NCBI GenBank assembly: GCA_050084515.1
Contig: CM114271.1
Span: forward strand, 8,122,001-8,186,000
Origin: Blasia pusilla
Lineage: Eukaryota > Marchantiophyta > Marchantiopsida > Blasiales
DNA: 64,000 nt
Reading direction: 5' to 3'
Below are positions 31,385 to 42,253 of the stretch, piece by piece. The notes under the pieces are model-generated. The model searched no databases. It saw only the letters and a program-made list of their open reading frames with translations, and was not told the origin of the DNA. The position numbers and the translations under genes were made by a program. Position 1 is the stretch's first letter, and every line of letters starts with the position of its first letter.

Positions 31385-31785
31385 GAGCAACCTGTCGGAG
31401 TCCGACGGGTTGTTTTTTCCCTGACCAACCCGTCGGAAGGCGACGGGTTGCTGGCCTAAAGCAGCCCATGCTCGGCTGCGAGCAACCCGTCGCTTTCCGA
31501 CAGGTTCCAACTTTCCGGAAACACAAGGAAAAACCAAAAGCAACTGCAACCCGTCGGGTTCTGTCGGAGTCCGACGGGTTGCTTTGGGCCAAAAACTTAC
31601 TAAACTTGTGGCCAGTCAAACAACTCGTCGGAGTCCGACGAGTTGCTTTCGGAAAAAAATAACCTAACCCATTCATCAATCGAGCAATTCGTCGGAGTCC
31701 GACGAGTTGCGTTTGGCCAAAAGCATCCCAACAACAGTGCCGACCCAAACAACTTGTTGGAGTCCGACGGTTTGCAGCAAGAAGA
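31385..31785. repeat. Fused intron palindrome array, copy C
   Basis: About seven palindromes. The left ones match intron 5 of other copies (mixed centres), the right ones intron 2 (GAGTC). At 31546-31582 a hybrid palindrome marks the junction. Confidence 0.85.
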
Positions 31786-31792
31786 TACTTAC

Positions 31793-32265
31793 GTGTTCAT
31801 GGCATGCATTGCCATCTCCACCGTCGCCATGTGATGAGGGAATGGATGAAGGACGACTGCCTTCACGCAAAAATGTGCCTCCAAGGAGTTGGGCCGCTGC
31901 TCTGCAAACTTTGTCCATGCCATGAACCTGTGATTTCCATCCCAGATGAAGACATGCAAATTCCTCATCCAACTGAATTCCGTGCCCTCTACTTGCCTTC
32001 TGAAATCCTGGTCTCTCATCCTCCAGAATGTGTCGAGCTTTTCCAAGTCCTCCTCCATAACCAGGGCTTGGGTTCCATGCTCATCGTAAGGCTGAACATA
32101 GAAGGGAGGGAAGTTGTCGACGTAGGATGCTGTCGACGCTGATTGTTTTAGCTTCGCGATATCCTCGTCGGACTGAATTTCGCTGACATATTCCATTGTC
32201 CGCAATCGACAGAGTGGAATTCTTGGGGCGTTGTGGCCCTCCATCAGTGCCATCTGCTTTACCAC
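31793..32265 (-). CDS. Gene M ParB/sulfiredoxin-like exon, copy C
   Basis: Open throughout (158 codons), with an intact acceptor (CTGACAG before GTGGTAAAG) and GTAAGT donor. It reads VKQMALMEGHNAPRIPLCRL, EIQSDEDIAKLKQSA, PPFYVQPYDEHGTQALV, FRRQVEGTEFSWMRNL, VFIWDGNHRFMAWTKFAEQR and AVVLHPFPHHMATVEM. Conserved DGNHR and the hydrophobic strand before it are the ParB/Srx signature. It is the reference for this domain. Confidence 0.68.
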
Positions 32266-32363
32266 CTGTCAGAACCGGGACAAGATCAATAAGCTACACT
32301 GAATTGCCAATGAATTGCAAGATGGGCCTTCATATAATTCAAAAAACCCTGATCCTCTCTTAC

Positions 32364-32989
32364 CCGCCCGAAAATTGGGTCGATTTCTTGACCAACCAAC
32401 TTGTCCGAGATAGCAGCTGGCAAATCGACTGGGAACTCGTTAATCCGATAGAGGTCGATGTCTTCGGCCGGGCTTGGAGACGAGAATGACCGCTCTCCGG
32501 CTTCTTCGGCTTCTTCGGCAATGTCCGCCATCTCCACGGTGGCGGTCGTCATGACCTCATTGTCCGTGATTTGAACTTCTCGCGTTTCCGCTATGTTGAT
32601 TGTGTCCCCAGACTTCATGGGGGACATTTCCAGCATCTCAATACTTTTGGTTGGACGGGAAGGGTTGTCGTCAATGGCTATCGCTTTTTCCCTCCTCGCT
32701 TTAGCCAATTCTGCTCTCCTCACCGACGCGTCTAGACGCTTCTTTTCTCTCTTTTCGTCGGCGATCCTTTTCTTCAAGGCCTGCGACGTCTCAGCCTCTG
32801 CGTTCTATCTATCAAGCGTCTCGCAAGAAGCTTGTGGTTGTGCATCTCTGCTTCCCTTTCCCACTCCTCGATTTCCTGCTGCCTAATTTCATTTGCCGAA
32901 CGATGCTTTGGAGATGTTGACGCAGGAGTCCTAATGGACTTCGGAGTGAAGCTCCCAGACTTAGTTGCTTGAACTTTTTTCCTCGTCAT
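32364..32989 (-). pseudogene. Gene M first exon, copy C
   Basis: ATG at 32989 (MTRKKVQATKSGSFTPKSIR). A deletion near 32800 (after LLARR) shifts the frame before KKRIADEKREKKRLDASV. The acidic end EDIDLYRINEFPVDLPAAIS and PIFGR precede a GTAAGAG donor. Otherwise as copy A. Confidence 0.6.
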
Positions 32990-33244
32990 TTTTTCCGGAA
33001 TTGCTTGATCAAACGCCTTGCTGATGTCGAGATGAGTTGCCTTGATGGGAAGCTCGAATTGTCTCATGATCGTTCAGGCAAACCGTCTCGCTCTCGTTCG
33101 GTTGTACCGTCTCGCTCTTGTTCCCTCGTATCGACTCGCAATGACTCGCCGTGTGAAACGCCCCTTGCTATCTGATCAGCTGCTGCGTAGGAGAGAGAGG
33201 AATTGAGATCGCGAAATGAGAAACCGGAAATGAGCGATTTCTTT

Positions 33245-33254
33245 CCTATTTATA
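33245..33254 (-). promoter_or_regulatory. TATA box of gene M, copy C
   Basis: TATAAATAGG on the minus strand, about 256 nt upstream of ATG 32989. Confidence 0.7.
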
Positions 33255-33329
33255 CTTTTCTAGCCGTTGGGTCCCGTCGTCCTTCCGACGGCGACGTGCC
33301 GGCCGTTACGGAAGTCCGGACGTGAAAAA

Positions 33330-34085
33330 TGGCAACCCGTCGGAGTCCGACAAGTTGCGTGCCTCCGCCTTCCTGGGAAGATAACGCAAGGTGCGCGAGC
33401 AACCCGTCGGAGACCGACGGGTTGAGCGCCTCCGCCGTTTTCGGACAAGAACGCGAGGTACCCGCGCAACCCGTCGGAGACCGACAGGTTGCGTGCCTTC
33501 GCCGTCTTCGGACAAGAACGGGGCGTACCCGCGCAACCCGTCGGAGACCGACATGTTGCGCGCCTCCGCCATCTTCGGAAAAGAACGGGATGTACCCGTG
33601 CAATCCGTCGGAGACCGTTGGGTTGCACGCTTCCCTCGTCAAGGGTTAACAACACGGGCTTCCCGTGCAACTTGTCGGAGTCCGACAGGTTGCACGCTTC
33701 CTTCATGTAAGAAAAGCAAGGCGAGGCCCTTGCGCAACCTGTTGGAGGGAGACGGGTTGCACGCCTCGCCGTCTTTGGGCAAGAAGGTGCGGCACCCGCG
33801 GAGCTCGTCAGAAACACACGTTTTGCACGGTTCCTTCATGTAAGTGTTACACCGTGAGATAATTGGGCAACCCGTCTGATGCCGACGGGTTGCAAGCCTC
33901 TGGCATCTTCGGGCAAGAAGGAGCGGTATCTGAGCAACTCATCGGAGAGCGACGGGTTGCCACCTTCGATCATGTTTGCGTTTGAAGGTAAGGCAGAAGC
34001 GTGCAACCCGTCCGAAGCCGACGGGTTGCAGGCTTTGCTTAGCTTGGGTTAATTGTTGAGTTACCTGGACTCCGACGGGTTCCAA
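33330..34085. repeat. Two-way promoter palindrome array, copy C
   Basis: About twelve palindromes at roughly 65-bp spacing. Most centres are of the GAGAC type, as in copies B and D. The G-box spacers of B and D are eroded here. Confidence 0.85.
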
Positions 34086-34211
34086 CAATCCTGCTTCCCA
34101 AATCCGGTAACACATTGCAATAGAATTGGATCCATTGTGTTAGACAATTTCACCTACCAAACTTCATCTTGTCAGTAAAAATCTGTCATGAGTATCTGTT
34201 TTCCTATTCAC

Positions 34212-34220
34212 TATAAATTA
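34212..34220 (+). promoter_or_regulatory. TATA box of gene T, copy C
   Basis: TATAAATTA 70 nt before ATG 34282, followed by the CATTCT microsatellite. Confidence 0.7.
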
Positions 34221-36377
34221 AAAATTCTCATTCTCATTCTCTTTCTCATTCTCACCCTCCTCCGGTACGAAATTTCTGGGAATGGATAATTATGTGAAGC
34301 TCACTTGTGGCAGTCATCTGACGGCCCTTCCTCAATCAGAAATCGTTCGACCGCAAGCTCGTGAGTCTTTCATAGCAGTGGATGAAAATTTTCTCTCTGT
34401 TCGATTTCTTCTCCAAATTGGAATCATCTTTGTATCCAAAGATATTAGGGTGGGTGCTACGGAAGACATAATAGGTGAGACATTCCAGCCAGTGTGACTC
34501 TGAGACCATAAAGTATGGAATCTCCTACCTCTAGCAAATGGTCAATACAGAGTTTACGGCCTGCCCCTGAATTCGTCTGTTTCCCAAGTAGATGGTCAAG
34601 AATTTCCTAGTGCACCGAGCTCTACCTTTGCAACTCCTAGCTCAGTAGATCCAGCTTTGACTCCAACTTCACACGCTCGTAACAATGTTGTTCTTCTTGA
34701 AGAGATTCCGGATGTTATCAACCTCAGTGGATCTGTCGGACACCAACCGGGCCCTCTGTCCGCCTACTCGTTCCTCTTGTGAGTATCAGGCAATAGTTTG
34801 CTTTCGTCTCTGGCCTTGAAAATGTTCAAGCACATTCTTGTCGACGAGATGCCGTCCACGTATGATGGTAATTGCATTTTTGAGTTGCCTTTACTTGCTG
34901 CTCCTGCTCAAAAGAAAGATGGAGGACACCTGAAGGGTATGGACAGAAAGTCTGATTGTCATCGATGGTGCACGCTTCAACAGACTAGTGCTTCAATTCC
35001 AGATGGTCCTTGGATTGTCTCCCACCGCCAATGCGTGGGAGCCTTGGAGTGTAGAAGTCCAGCATGCCCGTATCAAGAGTGCAACGGGCGAGTCAATACG
35101 TCGCAATTCCCCCCCAAGAATGCAGAAACTCCATACGAGGTCGGTGCCACCATACCGCCGGGAGGCCATCGATGTCCTCATTGTCAGGCATCGCCCTTCT
35201 TATCGCCCTTCTTCGTTGGAGCATGTCCTGCATACATATTTGTCGTTGTCCACGACTTGGGCTCCACGTCAGAGTACACAAGGCTGGCAGTTCATGTTGG
35301 CTCCTACACTCATCCTGTGACCGATGCAATTGAGAGACACATCAAGGAGGATGTGGCGAAGAAAGTTGCCGAGGTCTAGAGAAACTCTCCGGGTTCAAAG
35401 CCCGGGGTGATCAAGCTCACAACGGCATCACAAATTTGTGAACAATTGCTTGGAATCCCTGGATAGGGCGAGATCACGGTGGCTGAGGAGAAACAACTCT
35501 GGGAAAATCTCGCATTTCTCGCTGATCCTGAATGCTTCCGGAATTTGTTGGTCAAATACGAGTTCTGGATGGAAAGACGGCCGAAATGGATGCCATCGCC
35601 AGAATCAAGGCCAACTCCATATTTCCATTCATTCAGAGATGGCAGTTCATGGGCCAAGGAGGCGAGGGATCCAGGGCCTATGTCTTCAAAATGTCAACCA
35701 CAGGTCCGTCGAGTGGCCTCGATCTTATAGATCAAATGAGGGAAGGGGAAGATCTTTCGGCGGTGGGTAAGCTTTGATATTTGCTCAGAGTCTTTGAACG
35801 GATGGTTGACGATGGGTGCTCACGTTTATGACCATGTGGAGAAGGGACTCAAAACTATATTTGTGTGTGAAGTAAAGGCAAAAGACGTTGGCAGTTTGAA
35901 GATGTGTTGGTTACTCTTATTGGAGGTGGTGAAGGAAAACAAAAGGCCACCTCCGGAAATTTATGGGTTCATGACGGACAATGCACAACCTGGGTGGATT
36001 GCTATCCGAGAAGTGTTCTGGAGTGAAGATGTTCAACCGGATAGGGAAAGGTCGGATGCTTTCCATTGGCAACAGTCTGTGACCCGATACACCAAATCTT
36101 GCATCAAGGAGAATAAGAGTACAGAGCATGTCACTCTACTCCAACGCTGCAAGGACAACAAAACCTTGAAGCAGGCCATGGAATGTCAGGAAGAACTTCA
36201 TGGGTGGTGGAGGAAGCAGGCGATTGAGGGGAAGTACAAAGAGTTGTGCTCTTGGTTGAGTTGGTGGACTGTACGCATGAGACAATGGGGAAACTTCATG
36301 CGGCAGGTGAGTTCACTATTTTGTCTTGTCAAGCTCACGCTGAGAATTGTTTGAAAAGTTGCAGCTCAAGTTGAGAA

Positions 36378-36823
36378 TATTGGATTCTCAACATCCACTC
36401 CTCTGAGCACCATTGATTTGATCGGCCCCCTTGTATGAGGAGAAGCCTAGATCAATGGTTCCGACTTAGACGTCGAAGGAGTCATAGTAATATGACGTAG
36501 GTGGTTTACGGAGTAGCGTTACTAGGTTTATCTAACCCTATATTGCATCAGGGTGCAGGGCACCCTGATGCAATATAGGGTTAGATAAACCTAGTAAAAT
36601 TTTTCTATTAATAGAAACGAAGAAAAATAGGTAAAAACCCTAGTTTTCCCGAGTAGTCAAATAGTCGGGAGCCGCAGTGGTAGCACATTCTCGTATGTCG
36701 AGTTATCTCCCAGTTCAGGTTCCATAGAAGCTCTTCTGTGAGCGCACGGACGGACTAGGCCACTTTGTATCTCTAAGTTTTTGTAAAGATTTTAGTGATT
36801 TAGTCACTTTTTGTTTTCTCACA
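36378..36823. mobile_element. Short retroposon-like repeat, second copy
   Basis: 446 bp flanked by GAGAA (36373-36377 and 36824-36828); absent from the same intron in copy A, which gives the empty site. Similar to 27699-28118 over its length. It carries a perfect 38-bp hairpin at 36519-36597. Confidence 0.75.
36519..36597. repeat. 38-bp perfect inverted repeat with 3-nt loop
   Basis: Left arm starts TTACTAGGTTTATC and ends CAGGGTGC (36556); loop AGG; right arm starts GCACCCTG (36560) and ends CTAGTAA (36597). All 38 pairs match by eye. Confidence 0.9.
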
Positions 36824-38948
36824 GAGAAGCGTGGGAACTATAGGGATTTCAAACCGAAGAAACCAAGCAAGTTGTCGGATGTGACGGGTTGCCTGATTGT
36901 GCAACCCGACAAAAACCGACGGGTTGCCCGAGTGTGCAACCCGATGGAAACCGACGGGTTGCATCCAGAATTTTGGTGCAACCCGAGTGTGCAACCTGAC
37001 GGAAACCGACGGGTCGCAGATTCGTTCATGGGATGCCTCGGCCTTGCAACCTGTCTGGTTCCGACAGGTAGCTTATGTCTTTGACTACTGAGTTATTTTC
37101 GTTCCCTTCTAACATTGCCGTCGTTGCAGGGATTGAACGTTCATGAAAATGCCCTCTGCCCCAACACAAGTGGAGCAGAAAGTGTTCATTCCTCTTGGAG
37201 GTCGTCACAAGCATGCAAACGAATTTCACTTGTGGAGGCATGCCAACAAGACTAGGCAAGAGCAATGCTACAGTCTGCAGCATCCCATATCTTCCTCACA
37301 AAAGGCATAACAAAAGGAAGGGGGCCATCGATCTACGAGCTCTATGTTAGGGCGGCTGTGAGATCTGGTGATGAAAAAATGTATGTGGAAGCCTTCAACC
37401 GGTGCGTAGCTGGAACTCCCCTTGAGCAAGACGTACACATTGGTGGGGATATTTGTGGGTAGGTTTCAAGACGTCCCATACAAATGGTGGTAGAGCAGTC
37501 CGAGCGAGACTCGTGGAGACCAGATAAGTATCTTGACTTCAGGCAGATGAAGAGGCAGCATCAAGGAACGAATCCGATGATTGATTTGGATGAGGAAATT
37601 ACGCCGCCCAAGTATTCGGGGACCCCGGACCCGTCCCAAATCCGTGATGGAGTTACTTCTCCAAAATCAGTGAATGTTTTATTTCAAAAGCGCTCTGTTA
37701 TTGGAAGTTTGCAACATCCTGTCACTGGGGTGGTTCAACAATATGGGATTCCGGTAATGGAGGTGGATTGCAACCTAAAACCGTGGCATATATCTCGGAG
37801 CAACCCAGGAGGTGGACCCACTTGCAGGGCAGGATCTGATGGCATTAGGAGAGCATGCGGCACTTTCCTAAATAAGAACTCTACAAGGACTGGACGACCA
37901 CTGCCTAGGTTTTGGGGACTCAAAACCTTTGATCGTTTCACAAGGACCGGGGATCAATTGAAGTACTTCTTCTGCCCAAATGAATCTTGCGCTTTCCGGA
38001 AGTCTTATTCGGCTGCCATTGGAGCTCAGGAATACCCCACGATTTGGCCCATTGTCGCAGTACGAACTCCATCGAAGACGAAGTGGACAATCTTACAAGT
38101 CTTTGGTTTGGACTCGAGCGGAGGAAGTTCAAAGTATGTTCAAAGATTCATGAGACCTTCGCATTTTGTATTCAACCCAAGATTGATGTCAACATGTACC
38201 CGGAGAAGGTGGATGATCTCAATCCACTATTTTTGTTTGAGTCTAGAAATGGGGTGAAGAGAAACATAATGTGTAGGCCAACGGTGGAGAGAGCAAAGCG
38301 AATTGCATCAGCTCGGGAGGCAAAAATGGAGATCATCGCCACGAAAGATGTCTTGAGTGGCAATGGAATAGGAAGGATGTACTGGGTCAGGAACAACACT
38401 GTAAATTCAAATGTCACAGGGGTGTATGTGGTGCACATATGTTGCTTTCCCACATGTTCATGTGATGACTTTGTCCAAAGAGAGACAAGTGGCAAAAGGT
38501 ATTTCCCTTGTAAGCACATGTACTATGTGTTGCTGGTAGTTTTAAGAGAGTCGGAGGTAGGAGTAGGAATCCACCAACCAATTCTGTCCCTCAAAGAAGT
38601 GCGAAGTATTTTAAACAAACCACTTTGAGGATGCAAAATGAGGTTTTAGATTGTACTTTTATTTTTCCTGAACCTTGAGTTTGAGCTTGAACTCTATTCA
38701 GCCCGGGGCAAATGATAGATTTTTTCCAGACCTTGGATGGAAAAAGTGATTGGTTCCACACTTATGATTCCATTGATTTTTCAGTTTTGTATATTTTGTG
38801 CAATTTGCAACCGGTCGAACTGAGATGGGTTGCCAAAATATGGAAGAGAAAAAAAAATGTGGGAGTGCTTAATAACTGAACAAAAAAGTGCAAAAAAATT
38901 CACAAAAAAAGTTTCCTCTCTTCAAAAAAAAGTATCTATTTCGGTTGA

Positions 38949-39030
38949 GGGTAGTTTCCTCTCTCCTCTCTTCCTCTCTCCTCTCTCCTCTCTCCTCTCT
39001 TCCTCTCTTCCTCTCCTCTTATCGCACCTC
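38949..39030. repeat. Right terminal repeat of copy C
   Basis: Polypyrimidine tract (CTCTCTTCCTCTCC units) ending CTCTTATCGCACCTC, directly before the right target duplication. Confidence 0.8.
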
Positions 39031-39770
39031 CCTTGGGGACCATGTGGGACAAATTTCAGCTTAAGATGACAAAGTTAGACAAGATGAAAAATGAAAAAAC
39101 CTTATTTTGGTAGAAGGTCTGATGGTTCGGGTCCAAAAAGAAGTTAGAAAATTTTGAGCTTTTGCTCACAACTTCAATTTTCCTAAAACTTGGCAAGAGT
39201 GCTAGGGTCACCTTGAGGACCATGTTGGCCAAATTTCAGCTTAAGATGAAAAATTTGGACAAGATGAAAAAGGAAAAAACCTTATTTTGAGATCTGATGG
39301 TTCGGGTCCAAAAAGGAGTTAGTAATTTTTGAGCTTTTTCTCACAACTCCATTTTGATTGAAACTTGGTAAGAGTGTTATATGCACCTTGAGGACCACGT
39401 GGGCTAAATTTCAGCTCAAGATGACAAAGTTGAACAAGATGAAAAATGGAAAAAACCTTATTTTGATAGTAGGTTTGATGGTTCGGGTCCAAAATGGACT
39501 TGCGGCTTTTTGAGCTTGTGGTCCCAACTCCATTTTACTTTAAACTTGGCAAGAGTGCTAGATGTACCTTGGAGACCACGTAGGCTAAATTTTAGCTCAA
39601 GATGGAAATGTTGGACAAGATATCCGGTTAAAGATCTTTTTTTTCATTCAAGGTTATCTACTCCAGGTCCAAAAGGTCATTTTAAACTTAATTTGGGATG
39701 AGACTTTTCCAGAGTGATAGATGTTACTTGGGGACCATCTGCACTATTCTATAAAATGTTAGAAGAGTTC
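39031..39770. repeat. ~178-bp satellite, right part
   Basis: Continues the array of 28310-28907. The register phrase is at 39124, 39299, 39480 and (diverged) 39660; spacing 175, 181 and 180 bp. The last monomer decays toward 39770. Confidence 0.85.
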
Positions 39771-40500
39771 TTACATTTCACTCTTGTAAGTAATTACATT
39801 CTTCCAATCAAATGTAAATGATATCCTACTCCCTAGAATAAATTCATCCTTCCATAAAATTCAAACCAAATCTATTCATTCTCCATTGAAATTCAATTTC
39901 CCTTTCCATTACATATGAATCAAGGCACCTCTGAATTTCTTTATCGAAAATTTTAAAATCTATAAAAATTTAGTAATACTTATATTCACCTATTATATTA
40001 TTAAATAAAAAAATGAATTAATAAGTAAATTTGGTTTTCTATTCCACCCAAGTCCCCTTCAAATTCTACCCTATGCAATATTGTTCACTAAAAAAAGTTC
40101 ATACATTATTTTCCTTTACAATTCAATTCAAACATATATTTTCCTTCATTAATTTTGGAAAAAAATTCATCCCTTTTCCAATCCCCATCTTTCAATAATT
40201 AAGAGAAAATCGCTTATTTTGATGAGTTAGTAATTTTTAGGAATTAGTAATAAAAAAATTAATTTATATCAAAAAAATCATTCAATTATGGTATCTTCCA
40301 CCTTATCCAAGGATTTATAACCCAAGAGAAAAATTTCATCCATTTCATGAACTCACTTTATGGACAACATTCGTGATCGGCTCACATTCACAAGTTTCCT
40401 TAGTGGAATATTTTGAATTTTTTGAAAACGTCTTACAACAAATGAGGAGTACCCCACAAAACATGTGGATTGACAGGAGCCTAATACTTATGTACATTAC
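39771..40500. other. AT-rich non-coding stretch
   Basis: Strongly AT-rich with short A and T runs. No reading frame, palindrome, satellite monomer or transposon end seen. Confidence 0.5.
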
Positions 40501-41071
40501 AAAGATATAAATACCAACTCATTCTCTCCAAAATGACCCAACTCCTTGTGGGCATGATGCACCAAACGTGCTCTCTGCAAAGAATGAGGCACTACACGCA
40601 CTCTACCATCCTCCCACACTCGCAACACATGTGTGCCCTCCCACTAGAACGGTCTGGCTTGCTGTAGGATCCGATCCCGCTGTCTAGCACCCATTGTGCT
40701 GGCGACGCTCCTAGTACGTATGTACTCCAAGACCACTCCATCGTTGTGAATGTCTCGGCCACCTATCGTCTCCTCACCGGCCTCTGGATCTAAGGACTCT
40801 CCATCAGATCTCGCCATCAAAGTCTCAGCAATCGGGCTCTCCATAGCCAACAAGCCCAAATAGGTTGACGCATGCTATCCTTGCACCAACTCCTCATCAC
40901 TCTTACCATGCCAATATGCTCTAGTCGTATCTTGCTGACTCAAGCATGGGTTACAGCTCAAACCATCTGCATCCTGGTTGAGCGTCCCAAGTCTATGCAC
41001 CACTTGGAAGTCATACTCCTGCAATAAAAGAGCCCACCTCGCAAGCTTCCTTGTAAGCTTGTTGGACTCCA
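40500..41071 (-). pseudogene. Gypsy-DNMT element: RNase H end and integrase zinc region
   Basis: The minus strand reads KLARWALLLQEYDFQVVHRL and GTLNQDADGLSCNP (RNase H end) with stops, then a variable linker and HHAHKELGHFGENE, the start of an integrase zinc-binding region. The element is cut off here: no integrase core follows to the left. Confidence 0.75.
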
Positions 41072-42253
41072 TCAACCACTTAAGTGGTTGATAATCAATA
41101 ATGATGGTAAAGGGATTGCCGAATAGATAACATCTAAAATGTGCGACAACTCACACTGCAGCCAAGCACTCACCCTCATACGAGCTATACTTTGCCTCTC
41201 CAGCATTGTTCGAGCGCTAGCGTAAGCCACCACGAACTCTCTACCATCATCATCATGTTGGGTGAGCACGGCTCCGAGCCCCAACATGCTCCAATCGATA
41301 TGCACCTAGAAAGGATGCCCCCTGATTGGTCTCCTCAATATGGGTACGAACGTCAATCTGTCCTTGAGCATCAGAAATGCTCTCTCTTGCTCATCCTCCT
41401 AGTGCCACTCTTGATCCACCTTGGTCATCAAGATTAGCGGCTTCGCAATCAAACTGAAATCCTTGATATAACGTCGATAGAAGTTTGCCAATCCCATGAA
41501 TGCACAAACTTGACTCACATCTGTAGGGCGTGGAATGCGTGAAATAGCCTCTACGTTTGTCTCTTGCACACCAAGGCCTCCTAGGTATATCGTATGATCC
41601 AAGAACTCAATTTGGCCATAGAAGAACTTGCACTTGCCTGGATGTAGCTTCAGCCCATGTAACTGCAATCGTCAAAATACCTCCTCTAGATGTCGCTCAT
41701 GCTCCTCAACCGTGGCGCCAAAGACAACGATATCCTTAATATAACAACTAGCAAAATCTAGACCTGCCAAGATCCTATCTATGACCCTCTCAAACTCAGC
41801 CGGGGCATTCTTTAACCCGAATGGTAAGAACCGCCACTTGTACAAACAATCCTTCCCGTGAGGATCGATGCCCCAAAATATCCTCTTCTGCCTGTCCTCC
41901 AATGTGATAGGCAGCCGATGGTATGTGGCTCGCAAATCCAATGAACTAAAGACCTTTGCATGCCCAATCGCATCAAAGATATCCTCAGGGATGGGCATGG
42001 CATACCTATTGGACTTCGTCTACCGATTGATAGGTCGGTAATCTCCATACATCCGCCTATCTGTCTAGTTGCCATGCACATCCTTTTTGGCAAGCATGAC
42101 TCCAACCAAGTCTTGGCTCCTACTCTGAATTAGAGCCCTCTCCATGTCAATGTACTTGTATGGTCGTCGAAAGATCGGCGTGTCACTTGAAAACTCAATG
42201 CGGATCCTTGGACCCTTCAGCGTACCCAAATCATGCATACTAATGCAAAACAA
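41072..42253 (-). pseudogene. Gypsy-DNMT element: reverse transcriptase and RNase H
   Basis: Order on the minus strand: FSSDTPIFRRPYKYIDMERA; AMPIPEDIFDAIGHAKVFSS; LDLRATYHRLPI; FLPFGLKNAPAEFERVIDRI; the catalytic motif decayed to CYIKDIVVFG (YxDD expected); KCKFFYGQIEFLDH; FMGLANFYRRYIKDFS; then DWSMLGLGAVLTQHDDDGRE (RNase H). At least five in-frame stops or shifts, so inactive. Confidence 0.88.

Larger units (their letters stand above)
36307..37129 (+). repeat. Intron of gene T with palindromes, copy C
   Basis: GTGAGT donor, TTGCAG acceptor. It is 823 bp against 473 bp in copy A; the difference is mostly the retroposon-like insertion at 36378-36823. About six palindromes lie at 36870-37075 with the T-intron type (left arm CCCGACGG or CCCGATGG, centre AAA). 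Confidence 0.8.
34282..38626 (+). pseudogene. MULE transposase gene T, copy C
   Basis: The most complete T gene. Exon 1 (34282-36306): MDNYVKLTCGSHLTALPQSE; Cys-rich CVGALECRSPACPYQECNGR and CPHCQASPF; AVHVGSYTHPV; core SFDICSESLNGW, GFMTDNAQPGWIAIREVFW, AFHWQQSV, then helices KYKELCSWLSWWTVRMRQW. Exon 2 (37130-38626): a further Cys-containing segment (GGPTCRAGSDGIRRACGTF, YFFCPNESCAF) and the SWIM finger at about 38430-38540 (CSCDDF, then PCKHMYYVLL). D...D and the FHW box followed by SWIM are the MULE transposase layout. Frameshifts near 34490 (extra bases after FQPV), in the core and before SWIM, and stops early in exon 2, make it non-functional. Confidence 0.88.
28908..39030 (+). mobile_element. 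MULE-family two-gene transposon, copy C (reference)
   Basis: 10,123 bp, flanked by the direct repeat CCTTGGGGAC (28898-28907 and 39031-39040), with inverse polypurine/polypyrimidine ends. Gene M is on the minus strand (32989 to about 29090), gene T on the plus strand (34282 to 38626), with a two-way promoter of about 950 bp between them. A 10-bp target duplication plus the SWIM and FHW motifs in T place it in the Mutator-like superfamily. Gene M lacks exons 3 to 5 through an internal deletion. Confidence 0.9.
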
